From positions 558,001 to 622,000 of the forward strand of contig CAWENQ010000007.1 in the NCBI GenBank assembly GCA_963810485.1: a stretch of 64,000 nucleotides of DNA. The letters run 5' to 3'. This document shows positions 9,586-18,094 of the stretch, one piece after another. A program made the position numbers and the translations under genes. The DNA is from DATKFM01 sp963810485. GTDB taxonomy: Bacteria > Pseudomonadota > Alphaproteobacteria > Dongiales > Dongiaceae. The notes under the pieces were generated by a model. That model had not been told where the DNA came from and ran no database searches. It saw only the letters and a list, made by a program, of their open reading frames with translations. Position 1 is the first letter of the stretch. The number at the start of each line of letters is the position of its first letter.

Positions 9586-9708
9586 ACCCGGTGGGAATCG
9601 CTCGTTGCGTGGGATGCCCCACCGGGTCGTCGTACCGATTTACCCAAGCGCGTTCTGCTTCGGGCTTAGCCAGCGAGCTTCTCCGCTAGAAGGGGTCGCC
9701 CCAGGCTC
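9586..9708 (-). promoter_or_regulatory. Structured leader upstream of the beta-helix-like gene
   Basis: On the minus strand the leader can form a 10-bp perfect stem (ACCCGGTGGG / CCCACCGGGT; arms 9618-9627 and 9586-9595, 22-base loop) just before the Shine-Dalgarno. A competing small hairpin (GGGT-gca-ACCC) shares its 3' arm. Further upstream (9675-9708) GAGC/GCTC can close a three-way junction with hairpins GGGG-cga-CCCC and TTCT-agcgg-AGAA. It matches no riboswitch class that I recognise. It could be an attenuator or an RNA-binding-protein site controlling translation. Confidence 0.4.
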
Positions 9709-10029
9709 CCGGTACCCAGCAGTGCGAGCAGAGTCCGAACCGCCATCTGGCGGGTAACTCGCGCTGGGGGTCTTTGCTGCCGGTTGCCGGCTGAGAGGCG
9801 CGTTGTGCTTCGCCGTCGATATCCGCTCTGGGCGATATCTCCGACAGGTTCTGACTTCTATCGATGTATGGCTCAACCGCACGGGCTTCGTTCATTGCCG
9901 ACCTCCGCTCAAAGCTCTGAAGGAGCCCTGCAGCCTGAAATCGCCGGCGGGCTCGTTTTTGCGCAGATCCAGGCTAGGCGCGGCGCAGTTGCGGCGCGTC
10001 GGGGCAGGCACCCAATTTTCGGTCGGGGA
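9709..10029. other. Spacer without recognisable gene
   Basis: About 320 bases between the end of the LAL regulator and the leader of the exoprotein cluster. Short open frames on both strands have no family resemblance and poor starts. The promoter of the three-gene exoprotein cluster should lie here, but I see no clear -35/-10 pair. Confidence 0.5.
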
Positions 10030-12711
10030 CTACCTAAATTTCGCCGGGAGCGGCGGTCTATCGGCGGGCAGGAGCCAGGGCTCGCTGCGCAACCGCAGCA
10101 TCACATCCATCCGGTTGGTCGCGTTCAGCTTGGCGAGAACGGCGGAGACGTGGTGTTCGACGGTGCGTAGGGAGCGCACCAGCCGCCGGGCGATATCCCG
10201 GTTGGTCAGGCCCTGGGCGATCAAATCGAGGACCTCGATTTCACGATGAGTGAGCCCGAGCGGATGGCCGCGCGCGGAGGCGTAGGGGCCGCGCCGCGCC
10301 TTGGGCAGCTGACCGGTGACGCCGAGGCGGCCGGCCATCCGCCGCGCCAGCAGGGCCGCGGGACGCGCCTCGATCACCTCGAATATGGACACGGCGCGGG
10401 ACAGCGCCTCGCCACCCTCGACCCCGCCGACCTGCGTCAACGCGAGCGCCGCTTCATAGGGCAGGCCCAGGCGCGACCATTCTTCGGCGGCGGTCAGCGG
10501 ATCGCCGCGCAATTCAGCCGCCGGCGGCGCAGCAGCCCGCTGAATCGGCAGGGACGGCGGCATCTTCATCCCGCTCCGGCGGCACCAGGTTGCCAACTCC
10601 CCAAGTTCCCAGGGATCGAAATTGTCGAGCCGCATGGACAAAAGTTCCGCCAGCTGCTGGTGGCAGGCGCCTGGATCCTCGGCCAGCCAGGCCGCCTCTG
10701 CCAGCGCCAGGCGGACCGGCGCGATGTTCTGCGGTTCGCCGGTCGCCAGGCCTTCTTTTAGGGCCTGCTCCAGCAAGGCGGGGCCGTCGGGTGCGCCCAG
10801 GCGCACGCGCACCCGGCCCAGCACGGTGAGGGCCGGCAGACGCATCACCAGCGTCAGCCGCTCCAGCCGCATGACGCCGCGCGCGATAGTTTCGGCTTCG
10901 CGGAGCCGGCCCTGCTCCATGCGGAGCTGCGCCTGCCGGCCGACGAGATAGTGAGTCCAGGCGTCCAGGTCGTGCCGCGTGTCGAAGGCGATGCCTTCGG
11001 CCAGGATGCGTTCCGCCAGGGCGAAATCCTTGAAGATCACCGCATACTCGGCAAAGTTGGTGTAGGCGCGAGCGGCCTGCTCATGAAAGCCATGCTCCAG
11101 AGCGAGCGTGAGGCTTTCCTCCATCCGTTCGCGGCCGCCCGGCCGCCCGGCGAGCAGCAGCGCGGTGCCGACATTGTTGAGGGCATGAACGCGGGTTTCC
11201 ATTTCGCCCATTTTCTCGGCGAGGTCGATCGCCCGCAGACCCCAATCGACCGCTTCATCGACGCGGTCATTCAACATGTGGAGCTGCGAGCGCGCGCTGT
11301 AGGCCATAGCCAGTTCCGGGCCCGGCGGCAGGCTTTCCAGTTCGCGCACCGCCTGGTCGGCGTAGTCGTTCGCGTGCTGCGCTTCGCCGCGGTACCAGTG
11401 CAGCCGCGACAGCCAGCGCAGATTGAGCCCGACCTTGTCGAGCCGCCCCACCTCTCGCCAAAGCGAAATGGCGCGCTGCCGCGCCTCGATGACCTTGTCG
11501 TCGATGCGCAGCGCCAGCCCAGCCTCGTAGGCCCAATCCTCGTGCAGCTGCGCGGCCAGCGCCGGCGGCGCCTGCGACACGTAGCGCAGCGCCGTCGCCA
11601 GGTGCGAAGCGGCCTGCTGATGGGCGCCGAGGCGCGCCGCCTGCGCCGCGGCTTGTGGAACCAGCTCCAGAACGCGCGCGCCATTGTCGGCGCCGGCGGC
11701 ATGGTGCACACGGCGCGACAGCGAAGCATTCGCCTGGTCGCCAGGCACCTCGGCCATGGCCGCTTCGACTCTCGCATGCAGGGCGCGCTGGGCGGCCGGG
11801 CTCAGCCGATCGAGCGTCGCCTGCCGCGCGAGCTCATGACGGAATTTCACGGCGCCCTGCTCGTCCCGCTGCAGCATGCCGCGGGCGACGCAGCTGTCCA
11901 CCGAGACATCGGCCTCCGCGCCCAAGAGGGCGCGCAGCAGCCAGCGTTCGACGCTCCAGGGAACGATGCAGATCGCCTCCAGCACGTCCCGCTCGGCTTT
12001 CGCCAGCCGTGCGATTCGAGACCATACGGCATCGCGCACGGACGGCGGAATCTGCGACGGCATGGCGTGGTTGCCGGCCAACAGCTCGGTCACGAAGAAG
12101 GGATTTCCCGCCGTTACCCGATGCAAGTCGGCGCCGGAGCGGCCCGACTGCTGGGCCAGCAGCGCAACGCCCTCCGGCGACAAGGGCTGCAACGCAATGC
12201 GCGTGGTCGCGGCCGGCGGCAGATCGCCGAGCACTTGCGTCAGCGGATGTTCGACACCGATTTCGTCGCTGCGCAGGGTCAGTACCAGCAGGACGCGGAC
12301 CAGGGGGATGCGGCGCCCAAGGTACTTGACGAGATCCAGGGTCGCATGGTCGGCCCAATGCACGTCTTCGAACACCAGGACCGTGGTCTTGGCCGCTTCC
12401 TGGAGCGAATTCAGCAGCATGGGAAAGAGCCGCTCGGGTGCCGCGGCCTCGTCCAGGAGCGCGGTCACGCGCGGATCGAGCATCGGCGCCATATCCTGCA
12501 GGGGACCCAGCGGACGCGGCGTGAACAGCGCTTCGCATCCACCCCATAGCACGCGGTACTTGTCGCTGATCTGCCGGGTAAACTCGCCCAGCATCGAGGT
12601 CTTGCCGATCCCCGCCTCCCCGCCAAGGATCACGGTGCCGCCATGACCGGCAGCGGCGTGGCGAGCAGCGCCGAGCAGCAATTCAAGCGACTCGTCTCGC
12701 TCGACCAGCAT
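10030..12711 (-). CDS. LuxR-family ATPase regulator (LAL / MalT-like)
   Basis: An 893-residue transcription regulator of the LAL class. Residues 1-40 hold a Walker A loop (GGEAGIGKT, 30-38), and a Walker B-like LVFEDVHWAD follows at about 114-123. A long helical TPR-like middle probably receives the signal. The C terminus carries a LuxR helix-turn-helix (LTHREIEVLDLIAQGLTNRD ... SLRTVEHHVSAVLAKL). The length is usual for LALs (850-950). It is transcribed toward the three exoprotein genes and divergently from a second LuxR regulator, with 349 bases between starts holding two palindromes. Control of the exoprotein cluster is an inference from position only. Confidence 0.88.
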   Translation of the reverse strand: MLVERDESLELLLGAARHAAAGHGGTVILGGEAGIGKTSMLGEFTRQISDKYRVLWGGCEALFTPRPLGPLQDMAPMLDPRVTALLDEAAAPERLFPMLLNSLQEAAKTTVLVFEDVHWADHATLDLVKYLGRRIPLVRVLLVLTLRSDEIGVEHPLTQVLGDLPPAATTRIALQPLSPEGVALLAQQSGRSGADLHRVTAGNPFFVTELLAGNHAMPSQIPPSVRDAVWSRIARLAKAERDVLEAICIVPWSVERWLLRALLGAEADVSVDSCVARGMLQRDEQGAVKFRHELARQATLDRLSPAAQRALHARVEAAMAEVPGDQANASLSRRVHHAAGADNGARVLELVPQAAAQAARLGAHQQAASHLATALRYVSQAPPALAAQLHEDWAYEAGLALRIDDKVIEARQRAISLWREVGRLDKVGLNLRWLSRLHWYRGEAQHANDYADQAVRELESLPPGPELAMAYSARSQLHMLNDRVDEAVDWGLRAIDLAEKMGEMETRVHALNNVGTALLLAGRPGGRERMEESLTLALEHGFHEQAARAYTNFAEYAVIFKDFALAERILAEGIAFDTRHDLDAWTHYLVGRQAQLRMEQGRLREAETIARGVMRLERLTLVMRLPALTVLGRVRVRLGAPDGPALLEQALKEGLATGEPQNIAPVRLALAEAAWLAEDPGACHQQLAELLSMRLDNFDPWELGELATWCRRSGMKMPPSLPIQRAAAPPAAELRGDPLTAAEEWSRLGLPYEAALALTQVGGVEGGEALSRAVSIFEVIEARPAALLARRMAGRLGVTGQLPKARRGPYASARGHPLGLTHREIEVLDLIAQGLTNRDIARRLVRSLRTVEHHVSAVLAKLNATNRMDVMLRLRSEPWLLPADRPPLPAKFR

Positions 12712-12821
12712 GGGAAATTATCCGGAAGCCCCCTTGTGCCTAGGCTGGATTTGACCGACTCGCTCGCGGAATTTTGAAATCCCTCTCACGAACCAGACAA
12801 TCCGCGTTGAAACCGGCAAGC

Positions 12822-12837
12822 TGTGATTATTATCACA
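12822..12837. promoter_or_regulatory. Perfect CRP/FNR-family palindrome
   Basis: TGTGATTATTATCACA fits the CRP consensus TGTGA-N6-TCACA exactly, and its inner bases continue the symmetry (TGTGAT / ATCACA). It sits 111 bases before the LAL start and 224 before the LuxR start, in an AT-rich patch within GC-rich DNA. A CRP/FNR-type regulator probably acts on one or both divergent genes. Confidence 0.6.
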
Positions 12838-12933
12838 ATGAGGAAACCTTTCCCGGCACGGCAGCCGCCCGGCCTTGCCACCTGCGGCTGCCGGGGACCG
12901 TTCGCAGTCTCCCGGCGGTAGCGGCGCCTGTCA

Positions 12934-12949
12934 TCGTATGAACATACGA
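12934..12949. promoter_or_regulatory. Operator-like inverted repeat between divergent regulators
   Basis: TCGTATG-aa-CATACGA is a perfect seven-base inverted repeat with a two-base centre. It lies 112 bases upstream of the LuxR-family start at 13061. This size and symmetry fit a dimeric helix-turn-helix regulator such as either of the flanking LuxR proteins. Which protein binds is unknown. Confidence 0.45.
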
Positions 12950-13060
12950 GACCGGTAGACTCTTGCAGCTGTTTCTACGACCATAGGCTGTCGGGCCGGC
13001 CGGCAGGCTGATTCGCCAGGGAATCGGTTCCGGTGACTTAGGGACGAGGGAGGTGCGGAC

Positions 13061-14209
13061 TTGGGCATAACTCTCGAGGACTATTCCGATCTGGTCGGCC
13101 GCATCTATGACGCGGCCCTAGATCCGCAGCTCTGGCCGGAGACCCTGGAGCGGGTGGCCGGGGCGGTCGGCGCAACGGCCGGCGGGCTGATGCTGACCGA
13201 TCCGATCCGGCAGCGGTTCGCCGCCGTTTCCGTCGGCGTTAGTCCCGCGGCAGTCGAGGCCTACAACAAGTATTATTGGCAGGTCGACCCGATGGCGCCC
13301 ATTCTCGGCCGGATGCCGACCGGGCTGCTGTTCACCGACCGGTCTGTGGTGGAGAGATCGGAACTGGAGCGGACGGAGCTGCACAACGACTGGGCGCAAC
13401 CGCAGGGCCTCGAGGATTCGGCCTTTGCAATATTGCTGCGGGACGGCCCTGCCCTGGGCGCTTTCTGCCTCGGCGCTTCCAAGCGCGTCAACGCCTACGA
13501 GCGCGCGGACTCGATGCGGCTTCTGCAACTGCTCGTGCCGCATCTGCAGCGGGCCGCGCGGACGCAGTGGACGATGGACTGCGCCATAGCCGGCCGGAAC
13601 GTCGCCTTTGCGGCGCTGGCGCGCCTCCGTCACGGCGCCGTCCTGATCGGCGCCGGCGGCAAGGTGCTGTTTGCCAACGATGCGGCAGCGAGACTTGCCG
13701 GGCGGGCCGATGGCCTGAGCATCGGCGCCTCCGGCCTGCGCGCCGCCCTGGCGTCGGAAGACAATGCGCTGCAGCGCCTGTTCGCGCGGGCTTTTGCCGG
13801 CAATGGCAGCGGCGTTCCCGCCGGCGGGATGCTGGCGGTGACGCGGGTCTCCGGCCGCCGATCGTTCATTGTCTATGTGGTTCCGTTGCGTCACGGCGCG
13901 GCGGAGTTCATGGCCCATTGCCCCTGCGCCATGGCTGTCATTGTCGATCCAGACGATCCGCCGCGCCTCTCGCCGGATCATTTGCAGCAGCTTTATGACC
14001 TGACTCCGGCGGAGGCCGTGGTCGCCGTGGAGTTGTTAAGCGGCAGCGGGTTGCAGGCTGTCGCTGACGAGCTGCGCGTTACGCTGTCGACCGTGCGCAT
14101 TCATCTGCAACGGGTCTTCGAGAAGACAGGCACCCATCGCCAGGCGGAGCTGGTTCGTCTGCTCCTCGAAGGGCAGGCGGGAATCCAGGCCGATGATCCG
14201 ACGCGCTAG
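13061..14209 (+). CDS. LuxR-family transcriptional regulator with sensor-like N terminus
   Basis: A 382-residue protein whose last 70 residues form a LuxR/GerE helix-turn-helix (LTPAEAVVAVELLSGSGLQA ... VTLSTVRIHLQRVFEKTGTH). The first 250 residues look like an autoinducer- or PAS-type sensing domain (EAYNKYYWQVDPMAP, then GAVLIGAGGKVLFANDAAAR, the latter PAS-like). The start is TTG at 13061: GGGAGGTG stands six bases upstream and no ATG fits. Similar stand-alone regulators are common in alphaproteobacteria. No acyl-homoserine-lactone synthase is in the window. Its 3' end overlaps the convergent methyltransferase reading frame by 131 bases. Confidence 0.82.
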   Translation: MGITLEDYSDLVGRIYDAALDPQLWPETLERVAGAVGATAGGLMLTDPIRQRFAAVSVGVSPAAVEAYNKYYWQVDPMAPILGRMPTGLLFTDRSVVERSELERTELHNDWAQPQGLEDSAFAILLRDGPALGAFCLGASKRVNAYERADSMRLLQLLVPHLQRAARTQWTMDCAIAGRNVAFAALARLRHGAVLIGAGGKVLFANDAAARLAGRADGLSIGASGLRAALASEDNALQRLFARAFAGNGSGVPAGGMLAVTRVSGRRSFIVYVVPLRHGAAEFMAHCPCAMAVIVDPDDPPRLSPDHLQQLYDLTPAEAVVAVELLSGSGLQAVADELRVTLSTVRIHLQRVFEKTGTHRQAELVRLLLEGQAGIQADDPTR

Positions 14210-15570
14210 TTGAACCGCGACACCGGTCGGGCGTGGCGGCGCCATCAAGCTCATCGTCACGCCGGGCGCAGGCAAGGACGATGCTGGCGTAGCCGTGCGA
14301 ACCGTGCTCGGCCAGTTCGCAAACCTCGATCTCGAGATTCGCGTCACCGAAGCGGGGCTCCAGGACCGCGCGCATGTCGCTCTCGTCGATATCGGGGCTC
14401 GGAAACATCTTGCCGCCGACGAGATAGCCTCGCGAGCGGCGGAGGGCAGCCGTCATGAACGTACCGCCCGGGCGCACCAGGCCGGCGATGCGCTCCATGT
14501 AGGTCGCCCAGCTGTGGGGATCGCCGGTCGCCGAGTTCGGCGCAGAATGCGCTGATCACGGTGCCGTACGATGGCGTTTCCCGCGCGAGCAGAGGGTCGC
14601 TCCGCCTGAGGTCGACTTCGAGAAGATTTGCGATCTTGGCGCGCGTGGCTTCCTCGCGCTCGGTGATCTGATCCTCCGTCGGACTGTCGTGGCCTTCACA
14701 TTCCAGCGTATAGCGGACGAACGGGCGCCAGTCATGGGCCGCTCCGTCGCGCGCGATCCAGCGTTCAATCTCCCGCAGGTTCGCCGGCAGGTAGTCGCCC
14801 AGGTGGATCTCGGAGGCCTTGCCTGCTGCCAGGAACACATGATGGAGGGCGGGCCCGACGCCGAAAAAGAGCACGGGCTCATTGGACGGCGCGTCCCGCA
14901 TGGCGTCGACGAAGAAGGCGATGGTCCGCCGCTCGTCGGGTTCGACGACGCTGTAATATTCCGCCAGATACTCGCGCGGCACCCAGTCGGTCTCGAAGGT
15001 GGCGTAGGAGCGGGCAGTCCGCCGATGCAGGAATGCGCGTATGCCATGGGCAAGCCCGTATTCATAGGCGGCGGCGCCCAGGTTCGCACCCCCGAGAAAG
15101 ATCAGCGCGTCGTTCGACGACACCGAGTCGCTGAGGAGGGCGGCTCCGAATGCGCCGGCGTAGTACGGTGTCTCCTTCGCGAGCTCGGTGCCGACATAGC
15201 CGATGGCGGCCGCGAAGCGCCGTGCCCGCTCGCTTCCGGACCTCGATTTCACGAGATCGTACCCAGCCTTCGACAGCACGTTGGTGCTGGTACCGGTGTC
15301 CTCGAGCAGCGACCAGTTCGCCCTCAGGTTCACGCGCAACCCCGCCCACCACGCGATGTAGGTGCAAGCCAGAAATAGGAGCACGAGTGCATGATCGAGG
15401 CCGTGGAGGAGATGCGACGCGGCGAGCAGAACTCCCGCAGTCGTGGCGACCACATCCAGCGTGTAGGTCGAGACGGCGGTGGCGGCAAGGGTGATGATCC
15501 AACGCTTCGTCGTCGAGAGGCTTGGAGCCAAGGGGCGATCGACGTGAGCTTGGATATTCAGGGCCGTCAC
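14079..15570 (-). pseudogene. Membrane-anchored NNMT/PNMT/TEMT-like methyltransferase, frameshifted
   Basis: The first 110 residues contain two hydrophobic stretches (about 25-50 and 58-78) followed by a nicotinamide/phenylethanolamine N-methyltransferase-like domain. Recognisable parts are EYLAEYYSVVEPDERRTIAF, LFFGVGPALHHVFLAAGKA (SAM-binding region) and a long DPLL linker. The frame breaks near 14536: removing one base turns ISAFCAE into a frame that continues NSATGDPHSWATYMERIAG, RPGGTFMTAAL and VCELAEHGSHGYASIVLACA, the expected family C terminus. The start is GTG. The true end is uncertain; the corrected frame runs into the antisense of the LuxR gene, and the family fold is complete by about 14260. 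A membrane anchor on this methyltransferase family is unusual. The substrate is unknown. Confidence 0.65.
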
Positions 15571-16117
15571 GGCTGGTTCCTTGCTGCGGTTCTAAGATCT
15601 GGTCGATGTCGCGCCGTTGTCAGTCGAAGCGGGTAGCGAACATGCGCCGAAATGCGGGGCGCATTGACCGGATGAGTTTAGGAGATGCTCGTAATTCGCT
15701 CGTGAATGCGGGCCGGCAAGCGGGAGACGATCTCCGTGTTCTGCGGAAATTGAACGTGAATCTCGCGGGCGCGCTATCGCACGCTTGCATCGATACGAAG
15801 TGGAGTTCGGTGCCTGCCGGCTGGAGGTGGGATTTCAGTCCCGGGACGGCTGCAGGTCTGTGATTGCGGTCACATCGGCGCCGAACTTCCTGCTGGATTA
15901 GTTCTACCTCGCGCTGGTTCAGTCCCATGCCACTCTCCACACGCCGGACCACAACGCCATGCAACGCCTTTTTCGGTTCAGAATGCATCGTCGAACGAGA
16001 GGGCAGCGGTGCGCCTCGCCGCCTTGCACGAGATTATGAGGGCAGCATGATTGCCCCTGGCGTTAAATCTCCATAAAATCCTAATTCACGCTGGCGACTG
16101 GGGTGACGCAGCATCCG
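15571..16117. other. Long spacer, no convincing gene
   Basis: About 550 bases between the methyltransferase start and the regulator downstream. An open frame of 122 codons on the minus strand (15620-15988) and one of 113 on the plus strand lack family resemblance or a good ribosome site and are not called. The one clear feature is a CRP-type palindrome at 15859-15874. Confidence 0.5.
15859..15874. promoter_or_regulatory. Second CRP/FNR-family palindrome
   Basis: TGTGATTGCGGTCACA matches TGTGA-N6-TCACA. It is 289 bases upstream of the methyltransferase start and about 244 bases upstream of the possible regulator start at 16118. It resembles the site at 12822 in its half-sites but differs in the centre. 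Two such sites within 3 kb suggest that this regulator block is under one global CRP/FNR-type control. Confidence 0.5.
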
Positions 16118-16147
16118 ATGGCCCAACTCGAGCCGGTGAAGATTTAA
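16118..16147 (+). other. Possible original N terminus of the BTAD regulator, ending in an in-frame TAA
   Basis: ATG at 16118 opens MAQLEPVKI and then meets TAA at 16145-16147. Directly after it the same frame continues IRILGGAELRAG, the usual first strand of a SARP/BTAD N-terminal domain. A single A-to-T change (AAA to TAA) would explain the stop. Either this is a nonsense mutation or base error, or translation starts later. Confidence 0.45.
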
Positions 16148-16225
16148 ATTCGTATCCTGGGCGGCGCCGAGCTGCGCGCCGGCGACGGCAGCTCTGCAAG
16201 ACCTCGCAACAACAAGGTCAAGGCT

Positions 16226-18076
16226 TTGATGGCCTGCCTTGCTCTCGCCGCGGGCAAGCCGGTGCCGCGGCAGAAACTGATGACGCTGCTGTGGAGCAAT
16301 CGCGGCATCGAGCAGGCGCGCGGCAGCCTGCGGCAGGCGCTCGCCGAACTGCGCCAGATCCTTGGCGAGCCTTCAGCCCTGATCGCGAACAATGAAACGG
16401 TGGCGCTCAATTCCTCCATGATTGCGGCGGATGCCGTCGAGTTCGAGCGGCTGATCGGTACCGGCCGCTGGGCCGAGGCCTGCGCAATCTATCACGGCGA
16501 TTTGCTTGATGGCGTCGTCGTCAAAGACGCGGCTTTCGACAAGTGGCTGACGGCGGAGCGGCAGCGCCTTCAGGCTGAATTCCTGCGTGCACTCGCTGAG
16601 GTGATGGAACGAGCCTCGCGTGATGGCGACGACGAGGCTGCCGGCGAGGCGGCGCAGCGTCTGCTGCAACAGGACCCTTTGCATGAGGCGGCCTGCCGCA
16701 GGCTCATGCTCGTTCTGGCCAACCGCGGTCAGCGTTCCCAGGCTTTCAAAGTCCATGATACGCTTTGCGAACGATTGCGCCTGCAGAAGGCCGAACCCGA
16801 GGCGGCAACGACCGAAGTCTATGAGCGCGTCCGCCAGCGCCTCTCCGATTCCCCCTCGACGGAAGCGTCACCAAGCAGCAAGCCGTCGATCGCGGTCCTG
16901 CCATTCCTCAACCTTAGCGATGATCCGGCACAGCAGCATTTCAGCGACGGCATCAGCGAAGACATCATCTCCGGCCTCAGCATGTTTCGCGAGGTCGTCG
17001 TCATCGCCCGCACGTCGTCATTCGGCTACCGGGGGCGCGCCCTATCCGTATCGCAGATCGGGCGCGAGCTGGGCGTGACCTATGTGCTGGAAGGCAGTGT
17101 GCGCCGCGCCGGCAACAGGGTTCGCATCACGGCGCAACTGATCGACGCCGTCAGCGGTAAGCATGTCTGGACCGAGCGCCATGACAGGGAGTCCGAAGAT
17201 ATTTTCGCCCTGCAGGATGAGATTACCGAAGCCGTCGTCGGCACGGTGGCCGGACGCATCGGCCAGGTCACGATCGAACGTTCCCGTCATCGATCGACGG
17301 CAAACCTCGGCTCCCATGACCTCTTCCTGCAAGGACGGGAGCAGGTGTACCGCTTCAGCCCGGCCAGTCTTGCCGAGGCGAGGAAGCTGCTAGCGGCCGC
17401 GATCACGGCGGACCCCCGGAATGCAGCCGCCCATGCCTGGCTTGCGGAGGCGCACTGGGCCGCCTGGTACATCGGCTGCGCCGATGATCCCGCCGGCAGT
17501 TTCGCAAAGGCCGCCGAACTCACCGAGCGCGCGCTGTCGCTGGATGACAGCGACTCCCATGCACAGAGCGAGCGAACGCAGATTCTCCTCTACTTGCGCC
17601 GTTACGACGAAGCACGGTTTCACCTGGAGCGCGCCATCCAGCTCAACCGCTATGATCCCGACGTCATCATTATGCAGGTCTTCTGGGCGCTGTTCGCGGG
17701 CGACAAGAGCGAAGCCGCCGCGAAGATCGCCGACCTCGACCGCCTCGATCCGTTCGGCCACTACGGTCTCGTCAAGGGAATGGTGGCTTATGTGCATGCC
17801 GACTACAAACAGGCGATCCGCTGCCTCCAGACAGTGAGGGGCGAGTTTCCCTCGACCCATGCGTGGCTCGCGGCTTGCCATGCAAGAGCCGGAGATTCCT
17901 TGGAAGCGGCGGCGTCAGCGGAGAAGTATATCACGGCGGCGGATGCGGTCGTGCGGAACGCCGGCGGAACTGCACCCGGAAGCTGGCTGGAATTTTTCGA
18001 GGACCGCCATCCGTTTCATGATCCCGTGGTCGCAAAGCAGGTCATGGACGGATTGTCGACTGCGGGGCTGCGGTGA
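16226..18076 (+). CDS. BTAD-domain regulator with TolB-like and TPR domains (SARP/CadC-like)
   Basis: A 616-residue protein from TTG 16226 (ATG 16229 follows at once). Residues 1-75 are the rest of a winged-helix domain and residues 80-200 a BTAD helical domain (VEFERLIGTGRWAEACAIYH). From about 215 comes a TolB-like module, SIAVLPFLNLSDDPAQQHFS ... EDIISGL ... VTYVLEGSVRRAGNRVRIT, found next to adenylate-cyclase-type and CadC-type regulators. TPR-like repeats fill the rest. The frame stays open upstream to 16148 and codes for a plausible wHTH start, so a start at 16226 would delete part of the DNA-binding domain. The same TolB module occurs four times in the giant regulator at 56190. Targets are unknown. 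Confidence 0.75.
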   Translation: MMACLALAAGKPVPRQKLMTLLWSNRGIEQARGSLRQALAELRQILGEPSALIANNETVALNSSMIAADAVEFERLIGTGRWAEACAIYHGDLLDGVVVKDAAFDKWLTAERQRLQAEFLRALAEVMERASRDGDDEAAGEAAQRLLQQDPLHEAACRRLMLVLANRGQRSQAFKVHDTLCERLRLQKAEPEAATTEVYERVRQRLSDSPSTEASPSSKPSIAVLPFLNLSDDPAQQHFSDGISEDIISGLSMFREVVVIARTSSFGYRGRALSVSQIGRELGVTYVLEGSVRRAGNRVRITAQLIDAVSGKHVWTERHDRESEDIFALQDEITEAVVGTVAGRIGQVTIERSRHRSTANLGSHDLFLQGREQVYRFSPASLAEARKLLAAAITADPRNAAAHAWLAEAHWAAWYIGCADDPAGSFAKAAELTERALSLDDSDSHAQSERTQILLYLRRYDEARFHLERAIQLNRYDPDVIIMQVFWALFAGDKSEAAAKIADLDRLDPFGHYGLVKGMVAYVHADYKQAIRCLQTVRGEFPSTHAWLAACHARAGDSLEAAASAEKYITAADAVVRNAGGTAPGSWLEFFEDRHPFHDPVVAKQVMDGLSTAGLR

Positions 18077-18094
18077 CCGCTCCTACTTGAGGAC

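Noticed and set aside
10951..12549. A 532-codon plus-strand frame opposite the LAL regulator
   Set aside because: It is a GC-skew shadow. Its sequence is rich in Arg/Gln/His without any domain, whereas the minus frame has Walker and LuxR motifs.
12781..12850. Possible intrinsic promoter or small RNA in the AT-rich patch between the LuxR genes
   Set aside because: The AT richness is confined to the CRP-type dyad and I see no -35/-10 pair or terminator hairpin to support a transcript.
15620..15988. Minus-strand open frame of 122 codons upstream of the methyltransferase
   Set aside because: No ribosome site, no family resemblance, Arg-rich tail typical of noncoding GC-rich sequence. It also contains the CRP-type palindrome.
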